Of a stretch of 46,988 nt of DNA, positions 1 through 7,703 are shown piece by piece (position 1 is the first letter of the stretch; every line of letters begins with the position of its first letter). A program made the translations under genes and the position numbers. The notes under the pieces were generated by a model. It was not told the origin of the DNA and ran no database searches. It worked only from the letters and a program-made list of their open reading frames with translations. The stretch is from Gluconacetobacter liquefaciens. GTDB lineage: Bacteria; Pseudomonadota; Alphaproteobacteria; Acetobacterales; Acetobacteraceae. The stretch spans positions 1-46,988 of the forward strand of contig NZ_QQAW01000017.1 of the NCBI RefSeq assembly GCF_003350405.1, given 5' to 3'.

Positions 1-113
1 CGCGTCCAGGGGGCAATCATATACGTGTCCCACAGGGTCACCCCCAGAACGATCGCCAGCACAACGACGCTCAGGGTCAGAACCACGCGGATCAGGGTGC
101 GTAGAAGGGGCAT
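1..113 (-). CDS. HlyD/AaeA-type membrane fusion protein, N-terminal fragment (cut by window edge)
   Basis: Only the first 37 codons lie in the window. The start is ATG at 113. The fragment has a basic N-terminus, one hydrophobic membrane segment, and then the motif YMIAPWTR, which is typical of HlyD-family periplasmic adaptor proteins just after their anchor helix. It follows the DUF1656 gene by about 42 bases on the same strand. The gene order FUSC pump, DUF1656, HlyD is that of AaeXAB-like aromatic-acid efflux operons, so this is most likely the adaptor linking the inner-membrane pump to the outer membrane. The family assignment rests on a short stretch plus context. Confidence 0.75.
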   Translation of the reverse strand, partial: MPLLRTLIRVVLTLSVVVLAIVLGVTLWDTYMIAPWT

Positions 114-155
114 TGTCTATCTCGGACCTTGCAGGGGCAGTTGTTCGACCGTTTC

Positions 156-350
156 TCAGACGAACAGGATCATCAGGCACAGAACACAAGTGTAGAGGGC
201 GACCTCGAATAGCGCGAGATGCCAGAACCATTTCATGATGCCGGTCCACCACAGCGCGAAGCGGATCAGCATGGTCACCGGCAGAGCGGCGATTGCGTAG
301 ACGACGATCGGCGCCATGAAGGCGCCGAAGAAATTGAACTCGGTCAGCAT
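156..350 (-). CDS. DUF1656 small membrane protein (AaeX-like)
   Basis: This small protein of about 64 residues has two strongly hydrophobic segments separated by a Trp-rich turn (WWTGIMKWFWH). That is the layout of the DUF1656 family found between FUSC pumps and HlyD adaptors. The ATG at 350 overlaps the stop of the upstream FUSC gene by one base (TGATG), which indicates translational coupling. A GTG at 353 would add one residue. Its exact biochemical role is not known; family members are assumed to be accessory parts of an aromatic carboxylic acid efflux pump in the inner membrane. Confidence 0.8.
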   Translation of the reverse strand: MLTEFNFFGAFMAPIVVYAIAALPVTMLIRFALWWTGIMKWFWHLALFEVALYTCVLCLMILFV

Positions 351-2584
351 CACGCGGCTCTCATTCCGAACGAACGCGTCTGGGGTGGGATGGCCATATT
401 CAGCCTGTTATTGGCGCCCGGCATGTCGCCAGGCAATTGCAGGGGACCTTGTTTGTGAAAGAATCCGGGCGCCGAGTCTACCAGCAGCGATGCCTGTTCG
501 AGGCAGGCGGCAATGCGCCGGGTGGGAACGTGGGATGCAGCGGGGCGCTCTTCGACATCGCGCATCACTTCCTGTGCCGCGGTGCGGAGGATCAGCGCGG
601 TGCGGGTGGGCTGGGTGCATAGATGCTGGAACGACGCCAGCGCCGCCAGCGTGCAGGCGCGGTCCTGTTCGTGCACCGCCGGATTCTGCACCAGATGCCG
701 CAGTCGCGCGATCAGGCGCCCCACCGAGACGCAGATGAACGCCGCATCGGTGGTTTCGTAGACGCGGGCAGGTGGTGCGACCAGCGAGAAGCGTTGGATC
801 ATACGCAGGATCTTCTGCATCTGCAGGTTTTCCCACACCGTCCAGCTGACGTGCCGGTTCAGCGGCAGGCTGGCCAGTTGCTGGGTGGCGCGATTCATCG
901 ACGTGACCAGTCGGGCGGTGTCCAGCCGATGGTCGGACGGCAGGATGACCCGGAAGACCAGAGCCAGCCCGATCAGGGCGATCAGGTAGGACAGCCAGAC
1001 ATTCATCAGGGACAGGTCGTCATAGGAGATCGGATTGCGGATCTGCACCATGGCATTGAAGAATACCGCATAACCGAAGCCGCGCATGGCGTGGCGGGGA
1101 TGGAATTGAAGCCAGATGCCCGGCAGCAGGCAAACCGACAGGGACAGCCACAACAGCGGATAACCGTCGATACGGGGCAGGAGGAAGGTCTGGCAGATGA
1201 AGGCGGCGGGAATCGCGGCCAGGGTGCCGCTGGCAAACATGACGCTGGCGCGGGATGCCACCGGGCTGGTGGCCAGCAGGCAGGACGCCGGGATGAGATA
1301 GGCGAGCATGGTGGCGCCGTTCGACCAGCGGAGGACATACCATGTCAGACAGCCCAGCAGGGTGACGAACGCGCCGCGCGTGCCGTTGCGCAGCGCCGCC
1401 GGCCAGTCGAAGAACAGTCGTAGCCGGATCGGGCGGACATGTGCCTGCGGCCCCACGAAATCGTCCAGCGCGCTGCGCAATTGCACCAGGATGTCGCGTT
1501 CGTTGTCGATGAACGCGATGGTGGGGAGGTCTTTGGTCTCTTCTGACAGGTCGTCCAGGGTGTCGATGGCGGCGGCGAGGTGGGTACGCATGCCGGCCGG
1601 ATCGTCGAGGTGCAGGTTTTCCGGGGGGATGACGGCGAAGCGCGCCATCACGTCATGCACCAGGTCGCGGGCGGCTGCGGATTGCGGATTGTCGGGCGGG
1701 TCGTCGCGCCAGATCGGGTGATGGGTGCTGAGCAGCCCCAGCAGCCGGGCCACGCCGGCACGCAGGCCGGCGGCCCGCCGGCCGATCGCGAAATTGTCGG
1801 CGGCGGCATATTCGATCGCTTCGACCAGCGCATTGGCCTGGGAGAGCAGGCGTGCGCGGGCGTCATAGCTGGTCAGCGTCATGGCGCGGAACGAGAACGG
1901 CTGGCCGCCATCGTCCGGCATGGGGGTCTGACCGGGGACCATGTCCTCCAGGTCCGCCGGGTGCGAGAACTGGCCGGTGATGTTGCGCAGCGTCTGGTCG
2001 ACCTGGCGCAGAACCTTTTCCGGCCGGCTGACCGACGTGACCAGAAACACCACGGCCGTGCTGACGATGCCGACCGTGACCGCCGACAGGCGCGACATGG
2101 CAGCCATGAAGATGCGGTCGGGGTCGGCGAAGGTGGAAATGGAAACCAGCACGATGGTGTAGCCCGCCAGCACGGCGGCATAGGCCTTGTAGAACCGCAG
2201 CAATGTTGAGACGCAGCAGGCGATGCCGATGATGATCGACAGACCCATGAAATAGAGCATCGGTGACTGCGGGAAGGCCGCCATCAGCAACACCGCTGCT
2301 GTTGCGCCGATCACGGTGCCGAAAATACGCCAGAAGCTCTTGGAGACCATCGCACCGACGACCGGGTTGGCCACGATCAGAACCGTCGTGACCGAGGACA
2401 TCGGTGTCTGGAGCTGGAAGAAGAATGCCAGGAACAGGGCCAGCCCCACGGCCAGCAGTGCGCGGATGCTGTAGGCGATAGTAGGCGAGAGTGCTTTCCA
2501 GTCGGGGAAGGCAAAGCCGCCGAAGCGGACCAGCGAGCGCGGGAAATGCAGCGCCGTGTGCGGAGGGACCAGACGGATGCTCAT
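350..2584 (-). CDS. FUSC-family aromatic acid efflux pump (AaeB-like)
   Basis: This is a 744-residue inner-membrane protein. The N-terminal half carries a block of about six membrane helices (roughly residues 35-185), then a soluble stretch (about 190-390), a second helix block (about 395-550) and a cytoplasmic tail. This duplicated plan is that of the fusaric acid resistance / AaeB family, which exports aromatic carboxylic acids and similar compounds. It is the first gene of a three-gene operon with DUF1656 and an HlyD adaptor. The start ATG at 2584 is followed by a short cytoplasmic leader. The substrate cannot be read from sequence; p-hydroxybenzoate-like acids are the family precedent. 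No adjacent LysR-type regulator is seen. Confidence 0.88.
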   Translation of the reverse strand: MSIRLVPPHTALHFPRSLVRFGGFAFPDWKALSPTIAYSIRALLAVGLALFLAFFFQLQTPMSSVTTVLIVANPVVGAMVSKSFWRIFGTVIGATAAVLLMAAFPQSPMLYFMGLSIIIGIACCVSTLLRFYKAYAAVLAGYTIVLVSISTFADPDRIFMAAMSRLSAVTVGIVSTAVVFLVTSVSRPEKVLRQVDQTLRNITGQFSHPADLEDMVPGQTPMPDDGGQPFSFRAMTLTSYDARARLLSQANALVEAIEYAAADNFAIGRRAAGLRAGVARLLGLLSTHHPIWRDDPPDNPQSAAARDLVHDVMARFAVIPPENLHLDDPAGMRTHLAAAIDTLDDLSEETKDLPTIAFIDNERDILVQLRSALDDFVGPQAHVRPIRLRLFFDWPAALRNGTRGAFVTLLGCLTWYVLRWSNGATMLAYLIPASCLLATSPVASRASVMFASGTLAAIPAAFICQTFLLPRIDGYPLLWLSLSVCLLPGIWLQFHPRHAMRGFGYAVFFNAMVQIRNPISYDDLSLMNVWLSYLIALIGLALVFRVILPSDHRLDTARLVTSMNRATQQLASLPLNRHVSWTVWENLQMQKILRMIQRFSLVAPPARVYETTDAAFICVSVGRLIARLRHLVQNPAVHEQDRACTLAALASFQHLCTQPTRTALILRTAAQEVMRDVEERPAASHVPTRRIAACLEQASLLVDSAPGFFHKQGPLQLPGDMPGANNRLNMAIPPQTRSFGMRAA

Positions 2585-2897
2585 GTCCGGGTTGCCGCGC
2601 CTGCGACGGCCGGACCGCAGCGCAACGGATCACGGCCGGGCCGTCCCTGTCGGGGCGCGCTCTTATGGGTCAGACGACGTCCAAAGGATCGTGCCCGTGC
2701 ACTACGCTCGGAGTCCGCCATCTCCACAGCTACCCGGTTTCCCTGACTTGCCATGAGGACGCATCAGGTCTGCGTGCTCATGAAATTGTGACGAGGGAAT
2801 ACGTTTCCAGAAATGGCGGGCGGGGGCCAATGCAATTTCAGCATGGTCCCCAACCGGCTTTGGCGTCTCTCAGGCAATACGGTGCTGATCGGAGGGG
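2585..2897. other. Intergenic region upstream of the FUSC operon
   Basis: No convincing gene lies in this stretch of 313 bases between the Holin-X-like gene and the FUSC gene, both read on the minus strand. Open frames here have poor codon use and no family resemblance. It should contain the promoter of the efflux operon, but I could not pick out reliable -35/-10 boxes or an operator. Confidence 0.4.
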
Positions 2898-3335
2898 TCA
2901 GATGCCCTTGCGGCCGAAGACCGAGCGGACGAGGTGCAGGATCGCGCGCAGGGCCTGGCGGCCGACCGGGCCGGCGATCGCGGTCGTCACGGCGGTCAGG
3001 GCCATGGCCTGGCGCAGTTCGTTCAGCGCGTGCTCGCGGGCGAAGCGGGCGCGGATTTCGGTCGCGGTCATGATCGAGCGGCGGCCGAGCAACAGGAACA
3101 GCAGTGCCATGGCGCCATCGATCGCGAAGACCAGGATCGCCGCGCCGAGCACGCTGAACCCCAGCGTCTGGTAGGCGAAGGCCCAAAGCAATGCGTGTCC
3201 CGACAGGATCGCCAGCAGGCCGAACACGGCGGCGACGACCAGGAACGCCACCTGCCTGCCGATGCGGATGGCCATCTCGCGGCGTACGGTCAGTTCCGCC
3301 TGGACAGTGGCTTTGCCAAGTTCGGCTATCTTCAT
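2898..3335 (-). CDS. Phage holin-like membrane protein (Holin-X / YqjE-like)
   Basis: The protein has 145 residues: an amphipathic N-terminus rich in charged residues, two long hydrophobic hairpin helices (about 30-50 and 58-85), and a basic amphipathic C-terminus. This is the plan of the putative actinobacterial Holin-X / YqjE group, which is widespread on bacterial chromosomes and not evidence of a prophage. The start ATG at 3335 is preceded by AAGGA and overlaps the stop of an upstream reading frame in an ATGA arrangement. The open frame continues upstream to 3632, but the added part is Arg/Pro-rich and reads like an out-of-frame translation, so I excluded it. The function is unknown, probably envelope-related. 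Confidence 0.6.
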   Translation of the reverse strand: MKIAELGKATVQAELTVRREMAIRIGRQVAFLVVAAVFGLLAILSGHALLWAFAYQTLGFSVLGAAILVFAIDGAMALLFLLLGRRSIMTATEIRARFAREHALNELRQAMALTAVTTAIAGPVGRQALRAILHLVRSVFGRKGI

Positions 3336-3632
3336 GGTCCTTGCTTCTTCCCTCTGCTTCGTTGGCGGGCGCTCCGCCGGAATGCCCGCCCGGCCAGATA
3401 GCTGATCGCGGCATGGCTGGCGATGGCCGCCGGTCGCATTCGGCGCACGGCGGTTCGGATGTCCGGCCGATGATCGGCCACTTCGCGTGGCTTGGCAACG
3501 ACCCGTGGGCCGTCGGTGCGCGGCCCGGCCAGTGGCGCGCGCCCTGGCCGATGGTGGGACGAAAACGGTCGTTCGCAGCGTGTGGTCGACGATTTTACGG
3601 GCTCGCGCCGCGAGATCGGTCGTATCTTTCAT
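3332..3632 (-). pseudogene. Small hypothetical gene with apparent frameshift
   Basis: A frame starting with ATG at 3632 begins like a real protein (MKDTTDLAARARKIVDHTLR) but becomes Arg/Pro/His-rich after about 35 residues. From near there a second frame gives a plausible basic C-terminal part (including RTAVRRMRPAAIASHAAISY) and stops at TGA 3332-3334, overlapping the ATG of the holin-like gene as ATGA. Joined, the two parts would make a protein of about 100 residues coupled to its downstream neighbour. I cannot place the shift precisely. A sequencing error, a true pseudogene, or a shorter gene using an internal start (GTG) are all possible. No family is recognised. Confidence 0.35.
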
Positions 3633-3688
3633 GCGGGTTGTCTACACTTGCCGGCTTTCGCTCCGTCCTGGCAGGTTTCGCTTCTCGC

Positions 3689-4804
3689 ATGGCTCCCCTC
3701 TCTCCACGTCTTGATGTTCGCGGATTTGTGTGCGCGCCGGTGGAGCCCTCCACGCCCGCGCTGTCATTTTCGATCGCGCCCGGCGGGTGTCTGGCGTTGC
3801 TGGGGGATCGCGCGGTCGATCTTTCCCGCCTGCTGGATACGCTGGCGGGCCATCTGCCGTGCGTGGCCGGCGAGATCCTGCTCGACGGGCGGGATGTGGC
3901 GGAGTTGCCGGCCGGCCATCGGGGGCTGGGATTGTTCAGTGCGCGCGATCCGTTGTTCGCGCACCTGACCGTGCGGCGGAACCTGGCCTTTCCGCTGGAG
4001 GCGCGCGGCATGGCTCGTCCGGCGATCGTGGCGCGGGTGGATGCTGTGCTGGCGCTGCTGGGGCTGGATGGATGCGCGTCCCGCCGGCCGCGCGCCCTTG
4101 ATCCGCAGGATGAATGGCGGGCGCGGCTTGGCCGGTTGCTGGTCTTCGCGCCGTCCGTCCTGCTGCTGGACGACCCGTTCGTCGGTTTGGCGCGGGGTGA
4201 TCGGCTGGCGATGCGCCGCCTGCTGGCGCGGGTGGCGCGGGCGCAGGGCCTGACGCTGCTGCTGGCGACCAGCGATCGCGAGGACGCGTTGCTGCTGGGC
4301 GACGCGATCGGCGTGCTGTCGGGGCGCGCGCTGTTGCAGATCGGCAATGCCGCCGAACTGTTCGACCGGCCGGCCTGCGACAGGGTTGCCACCGGCTTCG
4401 GCGACGCCAATGCCCTGACCGGGCGCGTCGCGTGGGTGGAAGACGATCTGGCGTCGGTCCATCTGGCCAGCGGCGCGCGGGTCGAGGCCATGGCAGGTCA
4501 GGGCCTGGCCGACGACATGCTGTGCACGCTGTGTATCCGGCCCGACCGGATTGCCACCCTGTTTCCGACCGGCCGGGCTGCCGCCGATGACGATGGCGAG
4601 GACACGCTGCCGACGGTGCTGGTGGGGCTGCATCATATGGGCGACCATATCCGGCTGCGTTTCCGGCTGGAGGACGGACAGGAGGTTCTGGTCCGCCGGC
4701 CGCCGGCGCAGAGCCTGACGGGGCTCGTGCCCGGACGCACCGCGCGGCTGGCGTGGCAGCCGGCCCATGCGGTGGCCTTTCCGTTTCGGGGGGAAATGGG
4801 CTAG
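3689..4804 (+). CDS. Degenerate ABC ATPase-like protein, PotA/FbpC type (pseudo-ATPase)
   Basis: This 371-residue protein follows the PotA/MalK plan: a nucleotide-binding fold (about 10-240), then a TOBE-like C-terminal domain (about 245-365, with IRPDR near 283). All catalytic motifs are lost in frame. The P-loop region reads LLGDRAVDLSR (about 37-47) with no GK[ST]. The Q-loop Gln is absent (LFSARDPLF, about 82-90). The LSGGQ signature is replaced by LDPQDEWRAR. Walker B is LLLDDP with Asp for the catalytic Glu. The switch His is replaced in ATSDRED (about 193-199). Flanking landmarks such as HLTVRRNLAFPL survive. It probably does not hydrolyse ATP normally. It starts an operon with a binding protein and a short permease, and its stop lies one base before the next gene. 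Confidence 0.75.
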   Translation: MAPLSPRLDVRGFVCAPVEPSTPALSFSIAPGGCLALLGDRAVDLSRLLDTLAGHLPCVAGEILLDGRDVAELPAGHRGLGLFSARDPLFAHLTVRRNLAFPLEARGMARPAIVARVDAVLALLGLDGCASRRPRALDPQDEWRARLGRLLVFAPSVLLLDDPFVGLARGDRLAMRRLLARVARAQGLTLLLATSDREDALLLGDAIGVLSGRALLQIGNAAELFDRPACDRVATGFGDANALTGRVAWVEDDLASVHLASGARVEAMAGQGLADDMLCTLCIRPDRIATLFPTGRAAADDDGEDTLPTVLVGLHHMGDHIRLRFRLEDGQEVLVRRPPAQSLTGLVPGRTARLAWQPAHAVAFPFRGEMG

Positions 4805-4805
4805 C

Positions 4806-5834
4806 GTGCCCGCCTGTTTATCCTGCCTCCTGCGAAAGTTCATTCCTCTGTCCCGCCCGCCCCGCATTCTCCGATCGCTTCGCCGTCTTCTGATCGGGTT
4901 GCTGCTGCTGGCGATCGTGCCGACTAGCGGGAATGCCCGGACAGGCTGGCGCACGCATGCGCTGGTGGTGAACAGTCTGGGCGGCGCCCTGAGTGCGGCC
5001 CAGGACAAGGCGTTTTTCCGCCCCTTCGCGGCCCAGATGGGGGTCGGTATTCTGCGGTATGTGTGGGATGGCGATCCGCGGCCCCGGTCGGGGCATGCCG
5101 GCCGTGCCTGGACTGTGGCGCTGATGGAAGACAGCACCGCCCGTGCCGCCTGCATGCAGGGATTTCTGCTGCGACTGGGCGGCGCCCCCGGCAGTGCCGA
5201 TGCCTGCGGCGTGCCGGCTATGCGCGAGGGAATTGCCCTGGCCTGGGATCGCGGCCGCATTCCGGTGGCCCCGCACTGGAGCGATTTCTGGAATGTCGTG
5301 CGCTATCCCGGCAAGCGGGGGCTGCGCCGCGATCCACGCTCGACGTTGGAGATCGCGCTGATGGCCGATGGCGTTGCACCGGCCGATGTCTATGCCGTGC
5401 TGGGCACGCCCGAGGGTGTCGCGCGGGCATTCCGCAAGCTCAGCCAGTTGCGTCCTTATATCGAGTGGTGGACCAGCCCGGCGGAATCCGCGCGCATCAT
5501 CAAGAATGGCAGCGTGCTGATGACCAGCGCGGCGGGGGGCGAGGTGACGGCCGCCGGGACCGGCCAGCGCGATGTGGGACTGCAATGGGAGCAGAGCCTG
5601 GATAATGGCCTGTCGTGGGGTGTTGCGCCCGATCTGGATCGGGCGGCGCGCGACCGGGCGCGCAGCCTACTGCATTTCATGGCGCAGCCCGAGCAGGTGG
5701 CGCGGTTCGCGTCGCTTTATCATGCGCATGGCGATGCGGGCTCGGTCACGCCACTGCTGATGGATGCCGCTTTCTGGCACGAGCATCTGCCCGACCTCTC
5801 CAAACGCTTCGCCGACTGGCTGGCTGCGCCATGA
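4806..5834 (+). CDS. PotD-like periplasmic binding protein of ABC module
   Basis: The protein has about 342 residues with an N-terminal signal sequence (RSLRRLLIGLLLLAIV followed by a small-residue cleavage region). The central part carries PotD-family landmarks: FWNVVRYPGKRGLRRDPR, TLEIALMADGV, a TPEGVARAF segment, and WW followed by a serine-rich ligand loop. This family binds polyamines and related small compounds in the periplasm for ABC import. I chose GTG at 4806, directly after the ATPase stop; the frame is open from 4767. Its permease gene overlaps its stop in an ATGA arrangement. The ligand is not readable from sequence. Confidence 0.72.
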   Translation: MPACLSCLLRKFIPLSRPPRILRSLRRLLIGLLLLAIVPTSGNARTGWRTHALVVNSLGGALSAAQDKAFFRPFAAQMGVGILRYVWDGDPRPRSGHAGRAWTVALMEDSTARAACMQGFLLRLGGAPGSADACGVPAMREGIALAWDRGRIPVAPHWSDFWNVVRYPGKRGLRRDPRSTLEIALMADGVAPADVYAVLGTPEGVARAFRKLSQLRPYIEWWTSPAESARIIKNGSVLMTSAAGGEVTAAGTGQRDVGLQWEQSLDNGLSWGVAPDLDRAARDRARSLLHFMAQPEQVARFASLYHAHGDAGSVTPLLMDAAFWHEHLPDLSKRFADWLAAP

Positions 5835-6277
5835 CCGGGTTGCCGGCTTTCTCGGTGCCGGCACTGGTTGTCAGTCTGCTGGTGGAAAGTGTGGCGGCTG
5901 GGGCTGCATGCGGGCTCGGCCTGCTGTTGCGGGCAGGGCCGAAGGGGCGGAGCGTGCTGTCGGGCGCCCGGATCGGGGCCCTGGCACTGGCAATCCCGGG
6001 GTGGATGGGGGCCGTGATGCTGTCGGGCCCCTGGCGCGACGGTGGTGCCGGGCCTGTCGTGATGCAGGCTGTTTGCCTTGTTCCGCTGGTTCTGTTGCCG
6101 CTTCTGCGCGCGCTCGATCGGTTGCCGCCTGGACTGACGCGGACGGCGGCAGGGTTGGGGGCGGGGCGGCTGGTGCGGTTGCGCGGCCTTTGGTTGCCGC
6201 TGCTGGGCCCGTCGGCGCTTGCGGCGGCGGTGCTGGCGGTAGCGGGGGCCGTGCTGGTTGGCGTGTTCGACGGGTAG
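5831..6277 (+). CDS. Short ABC permease-like membrane protein
   Basis: This 148-residue, strongly hydrophobic protein has about four membrane segments. It contains one recognisable EAA-type coupling loop (TAAGLGAGRLVRLRGLWLPLL, near 108-128), the motif by which importer permeases touch their ATPase. The usual Glu is replaced, and the protein ends one helix after this loop, where normal permeases continue for two further helices and usually total 260-300 residues. The start ATG at 5831 overlaps the stop of the binding-protein gene as ATGA. It is probably the remnant or a minimised form of a PotB/PotC-type permease. No second permease gene follows. Confidence 0.6.
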   Translation: MTGLPAFSVPALVVSLLVESVAAGAACGLGLLLRAGPKGRSVLSGARIGALALAIPGWMGAVMLSGPWRDGGAGPVVMQAVCLVPLVLLPLLRALDRLPPGLTRTAAGLGAGRLVRLRGLWLPLLGPSALAAAVLAVAGAVLVGVFDG

Positions 6278-6325
6278 GCGGCGTTTTTCTTCTCTCTGCC
6301 GCCGGGATTCAGTAAGACGGTCGCC

Positions 6326-6808
6326 ATGACCGATATGAAGCCGTTCTGGCAGGTCCGCCGGCTGGACGAAATGACGACCGAGGAATGGGAATCGCTGTGC
6401 GACGGCTGCGGACGCTGTTGCTTGCACAAGCTGCGCGAAGACGTGACCGAGCAGATCCTGTTTACCGATGTTGCCTGCCGGTTGCTGGATCTGGAAACCT
6501 GCCTGTGTTCGGACTATGCGTGCCGCCGGCGCAAGGTGCCCGATTGCGTGCAGTTGACCCCCGAGGCCCTGGCGGAAATCGACTGGCTGCCGCCCTCCTG
6601 CGCCTATCGGCTGGTGGCCGAGGGGCGGCCGCTGGCATGGTGGCATCCGCTGGTTTCGGGTTCGCCCGACACCGTGCATGAGGCCGGGGTTTCGGTGCGG
6701 GGCCGGGCAATCAGCGAGCGGCGGGCCGGGCAATTGGAGCATCACATTGTCGACTGGCCCGGCAAGACGCCCCGTCCGCGCCGGCCACGAGCGTGCGATC
6801 GGGCATGA
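6326..6808 (+). CDS. YcgN family cysteine-cluster protein (UPF0260)
   Basis: The protein has 160 residues and a conserved Cys-rich N-terminal signature, C25-x2-C28-x2-C31-C32 (CDGCGRCC), followed by further cysteines ([16 protein letters not shown], about 66-81). This is diagnostic of the UPF0260/YcgN family, whose cysteines probably bind a metal or iron-sulfur cluster; the function is unknown. The start is ATG at 6326; ATG 6335 (MKPFW) is an alternative that would match shorter homologues. Its stop overlaps the start of the metallopeptidase gene (ATGA), so the two are probably co-translated. Confidence 0.85.
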   Translation: MTDMKPFWQVRRLDEMTTEEWESLCDGCGRCCLHKLREDVTEQILFTDVACRLLDLETCLCSDYACRRRKVPDCVQLTPEALAEIDWLPPSCAYRLVAEGRPLAWWHPLVSGSPDTVHEAGVSVRGRAISERRAGQLEHHIVDWPGKTPRPRRPRACDRA

Positions 6809-7527
6809 CGGCCAGCCTCTCCGGGCCGAGGCCGGTGGAGGCCGAGATTGTGCGGCTCGCAGGGCGGGATGTGCCGGTGCGCTGGCGCCGGTCGAGCCGG
6901 GCGCGGCGGTTGTCGTTGCGGATCGATGCGCGCGAGGCCGAAATCGTCATTACCCTGCCGCCGAGGGCGGAGCACGAGGCCGGGATGGCGTTGCTGCGCA
7001 ACCATGCTGTCTGGGCGCTGTCGCGGCTGGATCACCTGCCTGCGGCGGCACCGTGGCATGACGGGGGGCAGGTGGTGCTTGATGGGTGCGCGCATGGCAT
7101 CGTCCATTGTCCCGATGGGCGGCGGGGGGTGTGGATCGAGTCGGGGGTGGTGAAGGTGAGCGGTGAAGCGCCGTTCCTGCGCCGCCGCCTGATGACGTTC
7201 CTGCGGCAGGAAGCCGGGCATCGGCTGGGCGCGCGGCTGACAGCGCTGACGGGATTGTCCGGCCTGCGGCCGCGGCGGTTGGTGATCAAGGATACCAGTA
7301 GCCGTTGGGGTAGTTGCAGTGCGAACGGCACGGTGATGCTGAACTGGCGGCTGGTGATGGCGCCCGTGGATGTGCAGCATTACGTGATTGCGCATGAACT
7401 GGCGCATCTGCGGCATATGAACCATGGCCCGGATTTCTGGGTGCTGGTGGCTGCCCTGACGCCGCATCGCCATATGGCGGAAACCTGGCTGCGCAGGCAT
7501 GGACCTGCTTTGTTGCGCGCCGCGTAG
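6805..7527 (+). CDS. YgjP-like metal-dependent hydrolase (M48/DUF45 type)
   Basis: This 240-residue protein has the zinc motif HELAH, with a third ligand in the following NHGPDFW segment (around residue 197-212). A preceding RWGSCS motif is also typical of the YgjP/DUF45 family. The N-terminal half is the usual beta-rich region with RRLSLRID. The ATG at 6805 overlaps the stop of the YcgN gene by four bases; a GTG at 6793 is a less likely start. It is predicted to be a cytoplasmic zinc hydrolase, possibly a peptidase, of unknown substrate. The gene ends just before tRNA-Leu. Confidence 0.87.
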   Translation: MTASLSGPRPVEAEIVRLAGRDVPVRWRRSSRARRLSLRIDAREAEIVITLPPRAEHEAGMALLRNHAVWALSRLDHLPAAAPWHDGGQVVLDGCAHGIVHCPDGRRGVWIESGVVKVSGEAPFLRRRLMTFLRQEAGHRLGARLTALTGLSGLRPRRLVIKDTSSRWGSCSANGTVMLNWRLVMAPVDVQHYVIAHELAHLRHMNHGPDFWVLVAALTPHRHMAETWLRRHGPALLRAA

Positions 7528-7590
7528 CCTGCCAAAAACCGTCGCAGCCGGATTTTACCCGTCATGGGAGTGTGCTAGAGGGCGTGCCGG

Positions 7591-7676
7591 GCGAGCTTGG
7601 CGGAATGGTAGACGCACGAGACTTAAAATCTTGCGCCCGCAAGGGCGTGCGGGTTCGAGTCCCGCAGTTCGCACCA
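7591..7676 (+). tRNA. tRNA-Leu (anticodon TAA)
   Basis: A full cloverleaf can be drawn. The acceptor stem GCGAGCT pairs with AGTTCGC (one G-U pair). The anticodon stem is CGAGA/TCTTG with a seven-base loop and TAA at 7624-7626. A class II variable arm (GCCC..GGGC) and a T arm with GTTCGAGTC follow. The discriminator is A7673 and CCA is encoded at 7674-7676. The long variable arm agrees with leucine identity; it reads UUA/UUG codons, which are rare in this G+C-rich genome. Confidence 0.95.
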
Positions 7677-7703
7677 CCAACCTATTGACGCAGCATGGGA
7701 TGC

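Noticed and set aside
2898-3335. Prophage suggested by the holin-like protein
   Set aside because: No other phage gene lies nearby, and Holin-X/YqjE-like proteins are common chromosomal genes.
2898-3632. Single 244-residue protein including the holin-like domain
   Set aside because: The first ~100 residues turn into Arg/Pro/His-rich sequence and another frame gives a better C-terminus ending at the holin-like start, so I split it.
3764-5260. 498-codon minus-strand frame opposite the ABC genes
   Set aside because: Composition is Arg/Gln/Pro-rich and it spans two real plus-strand genes; an antisense shadow.
7591-7676. tRNA-Leu as an integration site for the adjacent iron genes
   Set aside because: No direct repeat of the tRNA 3' end and no integrase were seen in the window.
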